Below are positions 39,674-49,001 of a stretch of DNA of 64,000 nucleotides, one piece after another; the first letter of the stretch is position 1; each line of letters opens with the position of its first letter. A program made the translations under genes and the position numbers. Below the pieces are notes generated by a model. That model was given only the letters and a program-made list of their open reading frames with translations. It was not told the DNA's origin and ran no database searches. Origin of the DNA: Hyphomonadaceae bacterium BL14 (GTDB lineage Bacteria; Pseudomonadota; Alphaproteobacteria; Caulobacterales; Maricaulaceae); the NCBI GenBank assembly GCA_027627705.1, contig CP091242.1:1560828-1624827 (forward strand), read 5' to 3'.

Positions 39674-40963
39674 CTACCCCTTGAACGGGTCCTGCATCAG
39701 GATGACGTCGTCGCGCTCCGGGCTGGTGGACAGGATGGCGACCGGGGCTTCGATCAGCTCCTCGATGCGGCGCACGTATTTCACGGCCTGGGCGGGCAAA
39801 TCCATCCAGCTGCGCGCGCCGGCGGTGGAGCCGGACCAGCCTTCCAGAGTTTCGTAGACCGGCTGCACCCGGGCCTGGGCTTCGGCACCGGCGGGCAGGC
39901 GGTCATACATCTCGCCATTGAGCTTGTAGCCGACGCAGACTTTGAGCTCGTCAAAGCCGTCGAGCACGTCGAGCTTGGTCAGCGCCACGCCGGTAATGCC
40001 GTTGATCTTCACGCTCTGGCGCACCAGCACGGCGTCAAACCAGCCGCAGCGCCGCTGGCGGCTGGTCACCGTGCCGAACTCCTTGCCGCGTTCGCCCAGG
40101 CGCTGGCCGGTGGCGTCGGTCAGCTCGGTGGGGAACGGCCCCTCGCCCACCCGCGTGGTGTAGGCCTTCACAATGCCCAGCACATAGCCCACCTGGCCGG
40201 GGCCCACGCCGGACCCGGCGGCGGCCTGGCCGGCCACGGTGTTGGAGCTGGTCACAAACGGATAGGTGCCGTGGTCCACATCCAGGAAGGCACCCTGGGC
40301 ACCCTCGAACAGGACTTTCTTGCCGTCCGCGATGGCACCGTTGAGGGTTTTCCAGACCGGGTCGGCATAGGGCAGAACTTTCGGCGCGATGGCCATCAGC
40401 TCGGCGGTCAGCACGTCGGCGTCATACTCTTCCACGCCAAAGCCCCGGCGCAGGGCGTTGTGGTGATGCAGAAGCTCACCGATGCGGCGGCGAAGCTGGG
40501 CTTCGTCGGCCAGATCAATGACCCGGACCGCCCGCCGGCCCACCTTGTCCTCATAGGCCGGGCCGATGCCCCGGCGTGTGGTGCCGATCTTCATCCCGTC
40601 ATCGCGGTTTTCGCGCAGCGCATCAAGCTCGCGGTGAACCGGCAGGATCAGCGCGGCGGTTTCGGCCAGGCGCACCAGCTTGGGGGTCACGTCGACGCCC
40701 TGGGCGCGCACTTTCTCGATCTCGGAGATGAAGGCCCAGGGATCGACCACCACGCCATTGCCGATCAGCGACAGCTTCTTCTGAACCACGCCCGACGGCA
40801 TGAGCGAGAGCTTGTAGGTCACCCCGTCCACCACCAGCGTATGACCGGCATTGTGGCCGCCCTGGAAGCGCACCACCAGATCCGCGCGGTGGCACAGCCA
40901 GTCCACGATCTTGCCTTTGCCTTCGTCGCCCCACTGGGCGCCGACGACCACCACGTTCGACAT
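39674..40963 (-). CDS. purA: Adenylosuccinate synthetase
   Basis: Makes adenylosuccinate from IMP, aspartate and GTP, the first committed step to AMP. The 429-residue protein has the GTP-site loop GDEGKGK (12-18), the HNAGHTLV segment, the [14 protein letters not shown] signature and the [10 protein letters not shown] motif. Length and order are as usual for bacterial enzymes. It stands alone on its strand between the pentapeptide-repeat gene and a repeat-rich gap. The start follows a GGGGAT-like ribosome site close to the ATG. Confidence 0.98.
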   Translation of the reverse strand: MSNVVVVGAQWGDEGKGKIVDWLCHRADLVVRFQGGHNAGHTLVVDGVTYKLSLMPSGVVQKKLSLIGNGVVVDPWAFISEIEKVRAQGVDVTPKLVRLAETAALILPVHRELDALRENRDDGMKIGTTRRGIGPAYEDKVGRRAVRVIDLADEAQLRRRIGELLHHHNALRRGFGVEEYDADVLTAELMAIAPKVLPYADPVWKTLNGAIADGKKVLFEGAQGAFLDVDHGTYPFVTSSNTVAGQAAAGSGVGPGQVGYVLGIVKAYTTRVGEGPFPTELTDATGQRLGERGKEFGTVTSRQRRCGWFDAVLVRQSVKINGITGVALTKLDVLDGFDELKVCVGYKLNGEMYDRLPAGAEAQARVQPVYETLEGWSGSTAGARSWMDLPAQAVKYVRRIEELIEAPVAILSTSPERDDVILMQDPFKG

Positions 40964-41038
40964 GGGGATGCTCCGCTAACGGTGTGAAACCGTGGCGAGG
41001 CTTAGACCCTCGCTGCGTTGCGGGCAAGGCGTGAGGCT

Positions 41039-41087
41039 GGAGCGCGATCTGAAAAGCGCGAACCGGTTTTCGGATAAATTGCGCTCC
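41039..41087. repeat. Dispersed palindromic element with ACCGGT core, copy 1
   Basis: Bounded by the arms GGAGCGC (41039-41045) and GCGCTCC (41081-41087), with an inner core that reads CCGAAAACCGGTTCGCGC on the minus strand. This matches the widespread alphaproteobacterial palindrome family with CCGAAAACCGGTT and CACTTTTC halves. A related copy lies at 55403-55447. It fills the gap between purA and msrA. Confidence 0.6.
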
Positions 41088-41101
41088 GGATTATCGAGCT
41101 G

Positions 41102-41139
41102 GAGCGTGCGGCCTGACGCAGTCAGGCCGGATAACGCTC
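41102..41139. repeat. Long hairpin at the msrA 3' end
   Basis: A perfect 8+3+8 stem (GGCCTGAC/GTCAGGCC, 41110-41128) inside a second complementary pair GAGCGT (41102-41107) and ACGCTC (41134-41139). It begins at the msrA stop codon and may act as a 3' end hairpin, but no T run follows. It may belong to the same composite repeat as the element at 41039-41087. Confidence 0.55.
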
Positions 41140-41765
41140 TACCCGCCCCAGATCTGGCGCAGGCGCTGGTCGCGCCGGCAGCCGAAACGGTAGCGCTGGT
41201 AGCGGATCGGGTTGTTCACCGCATAGTCCTGATGCTCGGCGCCGGCCGGCCAGAACGTGTCGAAATCGCGGATGCGCACGGCGATGTCGCGCCCGAACCG
41301 GTCGGCGATGGCGTCTCTGGACGCTTCGGCGGCGGCGCGCTGTGCGTCATCGACCGGGAAAATGGCCGGGGCGTAGGCCGCGCCACGATCACAGAACTGG
41401 CCGTCGCCGTCGAACGGATCGACATTGAGCCAGTAATGCTCGAGCAGCGCCTCATAGCTCACCACAGCCGGGTCATAGATGATGCGCGCGCTCTCCACAT
41501 GACCGGTGCGCCCGCGCACCACATCGTAATAGCCCGGATTGGCTTCCGATCCGCCGGCAAAGCCGGAGACGACCTCGATAACGCCGTCGAGCCCTTCGAA
41601 ATCGGCCTCGGTGCACCAGAAACAGCCCGAGGCGAAAATGGCGTGAGACAGGCCATCGGGCAGGTCCGCACCATCGGCCTGGGCCGGGCTCAGGTAATCA
41701 TTAGCGAAGCTCGCGGCGCTGAGCGTGAGGGCGGCGAGCAGGGCAAGGGCGAAGCGGGCGATCAT
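41139..41765 (-). CDS. msrA: Exported peptide-methionine (S)-S-oxide reductase
   Basis: Repairs oxidised methionine. The 208-residue protein has a signal peptide (about 1-22, ending SFAND), so it acts in the periplasm. The active-site motif is G47-C48-F49-W50-C51, with C48 as nucleophile, and further conserved blocks (GFAGGSEANPGYYDVVRGRTGHVE and AEHQDY) are present. Likely recycling cysteines lie in FCDRG and GCRRD near the C terminus. I start at the ATG at 41765, after GGAG; a frame extends 13 residues further upstream. Confidence 0.93.
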   Translation of the reverse strand: MIARFALALLAALTLSAASFANDYLSPAQADGADLPDGLSHAIFASGCFWCTEADFEGLDGVIEVVSGFAGGSEANPGYYDVVRGRTGHVESARIIYDPAVVSYEALLEHYWLNVDPFDGDGQFCDRGAAYAPAIFPVDDAQRAAAEASRDAIADRFGRDIAVRIRDFDTFWPAGAEHQDYAVNNPIRYQRYRFGCRRDQRLRQIWGG

Positions 41766-41911
41766 GGGCAGGCTCCAATTGCGGGGCGTGGTCTGACACA
41801 CCATGTGGCCCGATCCGCCATCGCGCCAAGGCGGGGCGCGGTCACCTTTGCGTGTGACGGCTATGAAGCGGGAGGCCGGGCGCGCGCCGGCGCGCGCGTA
41901 ACGTGGCCATG

Positions 41912-42002
41912 GAAGTGGCCAAAGCCCGGCCTGCGAACGAGCCAGGCCGTTGGCGCTCTTATTGTTTCATGCGCTCCAGAAGCGGCCAAACAAGTGGCCA
42001 AA
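41912..42002. repeat. Three 12-bp repeats NAAGYGGCCAAA
   Basis: Copies stand at 41912-41923, 41979-41990 and 41991-42002, the last two head to tail. They fill the 256-bp gap between the msrA start and the gltB stop, which also holds an alternating GC tract near 41879-41898. No gene is visible in the gap. The spacing suggests a binding-site array or a slipped duplication. Confidence 0.4.
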
Positions 42003-42021
42003 ATTCAACGCACCCAGCCCC

Positions 42022-45000
42022 TCAAGCCCGCTTGGCACCCGCCTCGATCTTCGCCGGCTCGAACGGGACCACATGACGGAATTCCGGCCTGCGCGCCTCC
42101 CAGTCATTGAGGATGGCAGCGGCGTGGAGGGAGCCGGTGGCGGCGTAATGGGCTTCGATGAGGGCGCGGCAGCGCGCTTCGGCCTCGCCATTGAGTTCAG
42201 CCAGGAACACGGTCTCGCCATTAAGGCGCGGCTCCAGGCGTCCGTCCTCGTCCAGCACAAAGGCCTCGCCCCCGGTCATGCCGGCGGCGAAATTATCGCC
42301 CACCTTGCCCAGGATCACCGCGACGCCGCCGGTCATGTATTCGCAGCCATTGGCGCCGCAGCCCTCGACCACCACGGTCGCGCCGGAATTGCGCACGGCG
42401 AAGCGCTGGCCGGCACCGCCCGCGGCGAACAGGCGCCCTGACGTGGCACCGTACAAAACCGTATTGCCGATGATCACATCGCCCGCGCCATGACGGCGTG
42501 CGCCGCCATAGGGGCGGATGGCAATGGTCGCGCCCGACAGGCCCTTGCCGACATAGTCATTGGCGTCGCCCTCCAGCTCGATACGCAGGCCTTTGGCAGA
42601 AAACGCGCCGAGCGACTGACCCGCCGATCCGGCCAGGCGCAGGGTGAGCTGGCCGTCCTCCAGCCCGTCCGGGCCGAAAGCGCGCACAATGGCCGAGGAC
42701 ACCCGAGCGCCCACGGCGCGGTCGGTGTTCTTCACGTCATAGACCAGCTGCATCTTCTCGCGCCGGGTGAAGACCGGAGCGGCGTCTTTCAGGATCTGCT
42801 CGTCGAGGCTCGGCGCCACGGCGTTGCGCTGGGCGCGGGTGGAGCGCGGCGGGCGGGCCTGGGGGTCGACGCGCACCAGCAGCGGATTGAGATCGAGATC
42901 GTCGAGATGATCGGCGCCGCGGCTCACCTGATCGAGCAGGTCGGCGCGGCCGATGACGTCTTCGAGGCGCTCGGCGCCCAGCCTCGCAAGGATCTCGCGG
43001 GTGTCGCGGGCGATGAAGGTCATCAGGTTGACCACATGGTCGGCCATGCCGGTGAAGCGCTTCCTGAGATCATCGTCCTGGGTGCAGATGCCTACCGGGC
43101 AGGTGTTGGAATGGCACTGGCGCACCATCAGGCAACCCAGCGCGATCAGGCTGGTGGTGCCGATGCCGAACTCTTCGGCGCCCAGCATGGCGGTGATCAC
43201 CACGTCGCGCCCGGTGCGGATGCCGCCATCGGCGCGCAGCGTCACCCGCTCGCGCAGTCCGTTGAGCGAGAGCACCTGATGGGCTTCCGACAGGCCGAGC
43301 TCCAGCGGCGCGCCGGCGAATTTGATGGAGGTCTGGGGGCTGGCACCCGTGCCGCCCACATTGCCCGAGATGAGGATCACGTCGGCATGGGCCTTGGCCA
43401 CGCCCGCCGCCACCGCCCCCACGCCCGCAGCGGCCACCAGCTTCACGCACACGCGCGCCTCGGGATTGATCTGCTTCAGGTCATAAATCAGCTGGGCCAG
43501 GTCCTCGATGGAATAGATGTCGTGGTGCGGCGGCGGGCTGATCAGGGTGGTGCCCGGTGTGGCATGGCGCAGGCGCGCGATCATCTGCGTGACCTTGAAG
43601 CCGGGCAGCTGCCCGCCCTCGCCGGGCTTGGCACCCTGGGCGATCTTGATCTCGATCTCGCGGCACTGGTTGAGATATTCGGCCGTGACACCGAACCGGC
43701 CGGAGGCCACCTGCTTGACCGCCGAGTTCATGTTGTCGCCATTGGCCATGGGCGTGTAGCGCGCGCGGTCCTCGCCGCCCTCACCCGACACCGACTTGGC
43801 GCCGATCCGGTTCATGGCCACGTTGAGCGCGCCATGGGCTTCGGGCGAGAGCGCTCCCAGGCTCATGCCCGGCGTGACAAAGCGCTGGCGGATCTCGTTG
43901 ACACTCTCACAGCGCGACACATCGATGGACGGACCCACCGCGCGCGGCTCCAGCAGATCGCGCAGCTGGATCGGGTCGGCGTCGCGCGTCTGCAGGCCGA
44001 CATACTCGCGGAACGCCGCGTAGTCCTCCTCGCGCACCGCCTTTTGCAGGGCGGTAACGGACCGGGCCTCGACCGCATGCACCTCGCCCGAAGCGCGCTG
44101 GCGGTAGAACCCGCCCACAGGCAGGCGCACCGCGCCGTCATCACGCCAGGCCCAGGCGTGCAGCTCGGCCAGCTTGTGCTCAAGGCCGGCCAAACCGATG
44201 CCGGAGATGCGGCTGGTCACGCCACCGAGATATTCCATCCCCACCGCGCGCGAGAGGCCCAGCACCTCGAAATTGCAGCCGCCGCGATAGGAGGAGACGA
44301 CCGATATGCCCATTTTGGACATGATCTTGAGCAGCCCCGCATCGAACGCGGCCTTCATGTTCAGCGCTTTCTGACCCAGGCTCAGCGAGGCCAGGCCGCG
44401 CTGGCTGCGCGCGGCCACGGTTTCAAACGCGATATACGGGTTCACGGTGGTCGCGCCGAGCCCGATCAGAACCGCCAGGCCATGAGCGTCGGCCACATCA
44501 GCGGCGCGCACGTTGAGCGAACAGTATGTCCGCAGGCCCTTGCGCGTCAGGTGCGTGTGCGCGGCACCGACCGCCAGCGCCATGGGCACGGAGCAACGCT
44601 CCGCCCCCTGCGCCTCATCGGTGAGCACCAGATGCTCGGCCCCGCCTTTCACGGCGGCTTCCGCGTCGGCGCGGATGCGGTCCAGCGCGCGCATCAGCCC
44701 GCCCCCGGTGCCGGTCGCCTCGTCAGCGGGGAAGGTGGCGTCCACCTCGGCCACGCGCTCGCCCAGAACGCTGCGCAGGCGCGCATACATGCCATTGGTG
44801 AGCACCGGCGAATCCAGCACAAACACATTGGTCTGGGCTTCGTCGGTGGCCAGGATATTGCCCAGGTTCTTGAACCGGGTTTTCAGGCTCATCACCCGGC
44901 CTTCACGCAAGGGATCGATGGGCGGATTGGTGACCTGGGAGAAGTTCTGCCGGAAATAATGATAGACCGGCCGGTAGCGGTTCGACAGCACCGCCAGCGG

Positions 45001-46527
45001 GCTGTCATCGCCCATGGAGCCAATGGCTTCCTTGCCGGTCTCGGCCATGGGCGAGAGGATGATCTCCACATCCTCAAGCGACAGGCCGGCGGCGGCCTGG
45101 CGGCGCGCCCGCTCGGCGTCATCGAACAGCAAATCTTCCGGGCCGGGGCCGATCTCGGCCTCGATATTCTTGACGTTTTTCAGCCAGTCTTCGTACGGAT
45201 GCTTGGAGGCGAGCATGTCGAGCATGTCATGCTCGCGCTTGAACCCGCCCTCATGCAGGTCGACGCCGATCATGCGCCCCGGCGTCACCGCGCCGCGCTC
45301 GATCACCGTGTCAGGATCCAGCGGTGCCATGCCGGTTTCCGAACCCACGGCGAGCAGGCCATCAGCGGTCAGGCTCCAGCGCAGGGGGCGCAGGCCGTTG
45401 CGGTCCAGCCCCGCAATCGCCCAGCGGCCATCGCAGGCCACCACCGCTGCCGGCCCGTCCCAGGGCTCCATCACCGAGTTGCAGTATTCGTACAGGCCCC
45501 GCCAGGCACCGGGCATCAGCTCGCCACGCTTGGACCAGGCTTCAGGGATGAGCAGCGTCTTGGCCATGGGCGCCGAGCGGCCGGCGCGCACCAGCACTTC
45601 GAACACTTCGTCCAGCGCCGCCGAGTCCGACGCGCCTGCGCTGATCACCGGCTTGACCACATCCTCGGCGTCCTTGAACGCCTTGGCCGCCATGAGGATT
45701 TCATGGCTCTTCATCCAGTTGCGATTGCCCTTGAGCGTATTGATCTCGCCATTATGGGCGAGCATGCGGAAGGGCTGGGCCAGGCGCCATTCGGGGAAGG
45801 TGTTGGTGGAATAGCGCTGGTGGAAGATGGCAAAGGACGACACGAAGCGCTCATCGCGCAGATCGGGGTAAAACGTGTCGATGGCTTCAGCCAGGAACAT
45901 GCCCTTGTAGACCACATCGCGCGCCGACAGCGAGGCGACATAGAAGCCCGGCAGGGCGTCCTCGCGCGCGCGCGCCTCGATCCGGCGGCGCACCAGATAG
46001 AGCGCGCGCTCCAGCACGGAGGCGGCGCGCTTCTTGGGGTCTTCAAACAGGATCTGCTCGATGGCCGGGCGGGTGGAGGCGGCCTTGTCGCCGAGGCATG
46101 AGGGGTCGATGGGGGCCTGGCGCCAGCCGTAAAGCCGGAGCCCGGCGCGCAGCACTTCGGTCTCGACAATGGTGCGGCTGCGCTCCTGCGCCGCGAAATC
46201 TGTGCGCGGCAGGAAGATCATGCCCACGCCGATGACCCCGGTGCCCGGCGCGTGGCCGGTGCGCGCCACCTGCGCCTTGAAGAAGTCCTGCGGAATTCCG
46301 ACGCGCAGGCCCGCGCCATCGCCGGTCTTGCCGTCCGCATCCACCGCGCCGCGATGCCAGACGGCCTTGAGCGCCTTGATCGCCAGTTCCACCACCTCGC
46401 GCCGGGGCGTGGCGTTGATGTCGGCGATCAGGCCGACGCCGCAGGCGTCGCGCTCGGAGTCGGCTTCATAGGCACCCGCCGCGATCAGACGATCGCGATT
46501 GTCGAGATAGCGCTGCGCATCGTTCAT
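42022..46527 (-). CDS. gltB: Glutamate synthase (NADPH), large subunit
   Basis: Transfers the amide nitrogen of glutamine to 2-oxoglutarate. The 1,501-residue protein has the expected order: an N-terminal amidotransferase domain with nucleophile C29 (CGVGLIAD) exposed after loss of a 28-residue propeptide, a central domain, the FMN/2-oxoglutarate barrel (about 850-1,210) with the 3Fe-4S cysteines in CLMVRQCHSNTCPVGIC, and the C-terminal beta-helix. The start overlaps the gltD stop (ATGA), so the two subunits are translated together in the order gltD-gltB, the reverse of the E. coli operon. Confidence 0.97.
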   Translation of the reverse strand: MNDAQRYLDNRDRLIAAGAYEADSERDACGVGLIADINATPRREVVELAIKALKAVWHRGAVDADGKTGDGAGLRVGIPQDFFKAQVARTGHAPGTGVIGVGMIFLPRTDFAAQERSRTIVETEVLRAGLRLYGWRQAPIDPSCLGDKAASTRPAIEQILFEDPKKRAASVLERALYLVRRRIEARAREDALPGFYVASLSARDVVYKGMFLAEAIDTFYPDLRDERFVSSFAIFHQRYSTNTFPEWRLAQPFRMLAHNGEINTLKGNRNWMKSHEILMAAKAFKDAEDVVKPVISAGASDSAALDEVFEVLVRAGRSAPMAKTLLIPEAWSKRGELMPGAWRGLYEYCNSVMEPWDGPAAVVACDGRWAIAGLDRNGLRPLRWSLTADGLLAVGSETGMAPLDPDTVIERGAVTPGRMIGVDLHEGGFKREHDMLDMLASKHPYEDWLKNVKNIEAEIGPGPEDLLFDDAERARRQAAAGLSLEDVEIILSPMAETGKEAIGSMGDDSPLAVLSNRYRPVYHYFRQNFSQVTNPPIDPLREGRVMSLKTRFKNLGNILATDEAQTNVFVLDSPVLTNGMYARLRSVLGERVAEVDATFPADEATGTGGGLMRALDRIRADAEAAVKGGAEHLVLTDEAQGAERCSVPMALAVGAAHTHLTRKGLRTYCSLNVRAADVADAHGLAVLIGLGATTVNPYIAFETVAARSQRGLASLSLGQKALNMKAAFDAGLLKIMSKMGISVVSSYRGGCNFEVLGLSRAVGMEYLGGVTSRISGIGLAGLEHKLAELHAWAWRDDGAVRLPVGGFYRQRASGEVHAVEARSVTALQKAVREEDYAAFREYVGLQTRDADPIQLRDLLEPRAVGPSIDVSRCESVNEIRQRFVTPGMSLGALSPEAHGALNVAMNRIGAKSVSGEGGEDRARYTPMANGDNMNSAVKQVASGRFGVTAEYLNQCREIEIKIAQGAKPGEGGQLPGFKVTQMIARLRHATPGTTLISPPPHHDIYSIEDLAQLIYDLKQINPEARVCVKLVAAAGVGAVAAGVAKAHADVILISGNVGGTGASPQTSIKFAGAPLELGLSEAHQVLSLNGLRERVTLRADGGIRTGRDVVITAMLGAEEFGIGTTSLIALGCLMVRQCHSNTCPVGICTQDDDLRKRFTGMADHVVNLMTFIARDTREILARLGAERLEDVIGRADLLDQVSRGADHLDDLDLNPLLVRVDPQARPPRSTRAQRNAVAPSLDEQILKDAAPVFTRREKMQLVYDVKNTDRAVGARVSSAIVRAFGPDGLEDGQLTLRLAGSAGQSLGAFSAKGLRIELEGDANDYVGKGLSGATIAIRPYGGARRHGAGDVIIGNTVLYGATSGRLFAAGGAGQRFAVRNSGATVVVEGCGANGCEYMTGGVAVILGKVGDNFAAGMTGGEAFVLDEDGRLEPRLNGETVFLAELNGEAEARCRALIEAHYAATGSLHAAAILNDWEARRPEFRHVVPFEPAKIEAGAKRA

Positions 46528-47963
46528 TCGGCCATCTCCGCCTGCCGGACTGACGCGTCCGCGCGGGCGCGGGCCATCAGATCGGCGTGAATTTCAGTGG
46601 CTGCATCCATCCCGTCGCGCACCGCCCAGACCACCAGAGACGCGCCGCGCACGGCGTCGCCACCGGCATAGACGCCGGGGATGGAGGTGCGGCAGCGATG
46701 GGTGACACGCAGCGTACCGCGCGGTGACATCTCAAGCTCCGGGGCCCCGTAAAGCGCGGGGAAGTCTTCCGGTTCGAAACCCAGCGCCGCGATCACCATG
46801 TCGGCTTGGGCGTCGTGCTCCTGGCCGACAGCGGGCATGGGACGGCGGCGCCCGGTGGCGTCCGGGGCACCCAGCACCATGCGCTGGATGCGCACGCCGG
46901 TGGCGGTGTCAGCATCGCCCAGAATGGCGGCAGGCGCACACAGCCAGTCGAATTTTACGCCCTCTTCCTCGGCATGGGCGACCTCGCGGGCCGATCCGGG
47001 CATGTTCACCCGGTCGCGACGGTAGTGGCAGGCGACGCTCGCTGCGCCCTGGCGCACCGCCGTGCGCACACAGTCCATCGCCGTATCGCCGCCGCCGATC
47101 ACAATCACGCGCTTGCCCTGTGCATCGAGGCGGCCATTGTCGGCGATCGTCTCGCCAAAGCCGCGCCGGTTCGACGCCGTAAGATAGTCCAGCGCCGGCA
47201 CCAGCCCACGCCCGCCGCCGCCGGGGCAGGTCAGTGCGCGCGCCGCATAGGCACCCGCCGCGATATAGAGGGCGTCATGGCGCGCACGCAGATCATCCAG
47301 GCTGGCGTCCCGCCCGACCTCGAAATTGAGCTGGAAGACGATCCCGCCCTGCTCCAGGCGCGCGACCCGGCGCGCCACGACCGACTTGTCGAGCTTGAAA
47401 TTGGGGATGCCATAGACCAGAAGCCCGCCCGCCCGGTCCTGCCGGTCATAGATGGTGACCGCATGGCCCTGCTCACGCAGGCGCTCCGCCGCCGACAGGC
47501 CTGCCGGTCCTGCACCGATAATACCGACAGAAAACCCGCTTCCGGCCGCCGGGCACAGCGGCTTGACCCAGCCGTTTTCCCAGGCGGTTTCGGTGATGTG
47601 CGTTTCCACCGAGCCGATCGTGACGGCGCCATGGCCTGACTGCTCGATGACACAGGCGCCCTCGCACAAGCGGTCCTGGGGGCAGATGCGGCCGCACACT
47701 TCGGGCATGGTGGAGGTGGCCGAGGAGCGCTCATAGGCCTCCTCCATTCGGCCTTCCGCCGCCAGCATCAGCCAGTCTGGAATATCATTGTGCAGCGGAC
47801 AGCCGGTCTGGCAGAACGGCACGCCGCACTGGGAGCAGCGCTCGGCCTGCTCGGCCCCGCGCACAGGCGAAAAGGGCGCGTAGATTTCATCGAAATCTTG
47901 CTTGCGCGCGTCCGCGGGGCGCTTGTCGGGATAGCGCTGGTCAGTGGTCGTGAATTTCAGCAC
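46524..47963 (-). CDS. gltD: Glutamate synthase (NADPH), small subunit
   Basis: Delivers electrons from NADPH through FAD and two 4Fe-4S clusters to GltB. The 479-residue protein has the N-terminal cluster cysteines (CSQCGVPFCQTGCPLHN and CGRICPQDRLCEGAC), the FAD loop IIGAGPAGLSAAERL and the NADPH loop VIGGGDTAMDCVRTA. It begins at a GTG (47961-47963) with a GAGGAG ribosome site. It is the first gene of the GOGAT operon, 122 bases downstream of a MarR-family gene, with two palindromes in between. Confidence 0.97.
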   Translation of the reverse strand: MLKFTTTDQRYPDKRPADARKQDFDEIYAPFSPVRGAEQAERCSQCGVPFCQTGCPLHNDIPDWLMLAAEGRMEEAYERSSATSTMPEVCGRICPQDRLCEGACVIEQSGHGAVTIGSVETHITETAWENGWVKPLCPAAGSGFSVGIIGAGPAGLSAAERLREQGHAVTIYDRQDRAGGLLVYGIPNFKLDKSVVARRVARLEQGGIVFQLNFEVGRDASLDDLRARHDALYIAAGAYAARALTCPGGGGRGLVPALDYLTASNRRGFGETIADNGRLDAQGKRVIVIGGGDTAMDCVRTAVRQGAASVACHYRRDRVNMPGSAREVAHAEEEGVKFDWLCAPAAILGDADTATGVRIQRMVLGAPDATGRRRPMPAVGQEHDAQADMVIAALGFEPEDFPALYGAPELEMSPRGTLRVTHRCRTSIPGVYAGGDAVRGASLVVWAVRDGMDAATEIHADLMARARADASVRQAEMAE

Positions 47964-48016
47964 AGTCGCGTCTCCTCACCCGCCGGCAGCGCTTGTTTTC
48001 GCTGTTCAGGAATGGC

Positions 48017-48051
48017 CCGGACATTTGTCCGGACTTGTTGCATTGCAACAA
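48017..48051. promoter_or_regulatory. Two adjacent palindromes in the gltD upstream region
   Basis: CCGGACA-TTGTCCGG (48017-48032) is followed by TTGTTGC-ATT-GCAACAA (48035-48051). Both are perfect. The second has the TTGC...GCAA form common for MarR-type operators and lies 72-88 bases before the gltD start, between gltD and a MarR gene. It is a reasonable operator for that regulator or another one. Confidence 0.5.
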
Positions 48052-48085
48052 ATTACGGGCTCTGGCGCAAGTGGGCGCGTCGGCC

Positions 48086-48532
48086 TCAGCCGGCCGGGTC
48101 GCCCGCGTCGGACGCCAGCCGGGTCAGGGCATCATAAAGCGTATCGGCCGCTTCGTCGCCCAGCCTCTCATCCAGCTCTGTGTTGAAGGCACGCAGCACG
48201 GTGTCGGCACGCTCGGCCGCGCGCCGGCCGGCCTCGCTGAGCGCAACCAGAGCGCCGCGCCGGTCCTTTGCGTCCCGCCGCCGCGTCACCAGGCCCGCCT
48301 GCTCCATGCGCGTGACCAGCCCGGTCACGGCCGGTGCGCCCAGCGCCAGCACATAGCCAATGGCGCCCATGCGCCGTTCGCCCCGGCGCAGGAGCAGAAA
48401 CAGAACCGCCGCCTGGCTGGCGCTGACGCCGGCTTCGGCACGCAGACGCTGGTCCGCGTCCCGGCTGAGGCGCCGGGCCGCAATTTCGATCAGTAAAAAC
48501 AGCCGCCGGTCCACGGCGCGAACGCGTGCCAT
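48086..48532 (-). CDS. MarR-family transcriptional regulator
   Basis: A 148-residue winged-helix protein. The DNA-binding part (about 35-100) has the recognition-helix region APAVTGLVTRMEQAGLVTRRRDAKDRR followed by the wing and ALVALSEAGRRAAERA, all typical of MarR. Flanking helices form the dimer interface. It is the gene upstream of gltD on the same strand. The adjacent palindrome TTGTTGCATTGCAACAA is a candidate target. The ligand is unknown. Confidence 0.88.
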   Translation of the reverse strand: MARVRAVDRRLFLLIEIAARRLSRDADQRLRAEAGVSASQAAVLFLLLRRGERRMGAIGYVLALGAPAVTGLVTRMEQAGLVTRRRDAKDRRGALVALSEAGRRAAERADTVLRAFNTELDERLGDEAADTLYDALTRLASDAGDPAG

Positions 48533-48676
48533 AATCGCAACGTCACGCGATTCCTTCGGGTGTGAAAGAGTTTAGGCGTGTTGCCAGCCGCCGAGAGAGG
48601 CCGTAACGTTTTTGAGGTCATTGATTTCCGCAACGGGCTGCGGTGCCGGGCGGTCTTGAGAGGGGATGCTATCACT

Positions 48677-48988
48677 ATGAAATATATTGCTTTGGCTGCA
48701 CTGATCGGCGTGTTCGCTACCGCCTGTGCGACGACAGATGATGGCGCGCCGGGGCGCACCGCTGCGTCAGCGTCAACAGCGACCGCCAGTGCAGAAGACC
48801 TCGCCCGCGCCGAGCGCGAGGGCTATGACCCGTATGCGATCCGGTGCGAGCGCCAGACGGTGCTGGGCTCGCGCCTGCCTGCGCGCCAGGTGTGCCGTCC
48901 GGAATGGGAATGGCGCGCCATGCAGGAGGTCAGCCAGGACGCCGTGCGGAATGTCCAGAGCCAAGGCACGCCCATGAACAGCAATTGA
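48677..48988 (+). CDS. Small lipoprotein of unknown function
   Basis: A 103-residue protein. The ATG at 48677 opens a lipoprotein signal (about 1-17, lipobox ATAC); an in-frame upstream start would add 33 residues of mixed character. The mature part is Ala/Thr-rich and then has a conserved-looking block EREGYDPYAIRCERQTVLGSRLPARQVCRPEWEW with two cysteines. Similar short lipoproteins with this ending are common in Hyphomonadaceae, but no function is known. A GAGGGGA site lies somewhat far upstream. Confidence 0.7.
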   Translation: MKYIALAALIGVFATACATTDDGAPGRTAASASTATASAEDLARAEREGYDPYAIRCERQTVLGSRLPARQVCRPEWEWRAMQEVSQDAVRNVQSQGTPMNSN

Positions 48989-49001
48989 GGCGGGACGCGT
49001 C

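Noticed and set aside
42490..46101. 1,203-residue open frame antisense to gltB
   Set aside because: Long antisense frames are expected in G+C-rich genes because stop codons are rare; the composition is Arg/Gly/His-rich without a fold, and gltB is certain.
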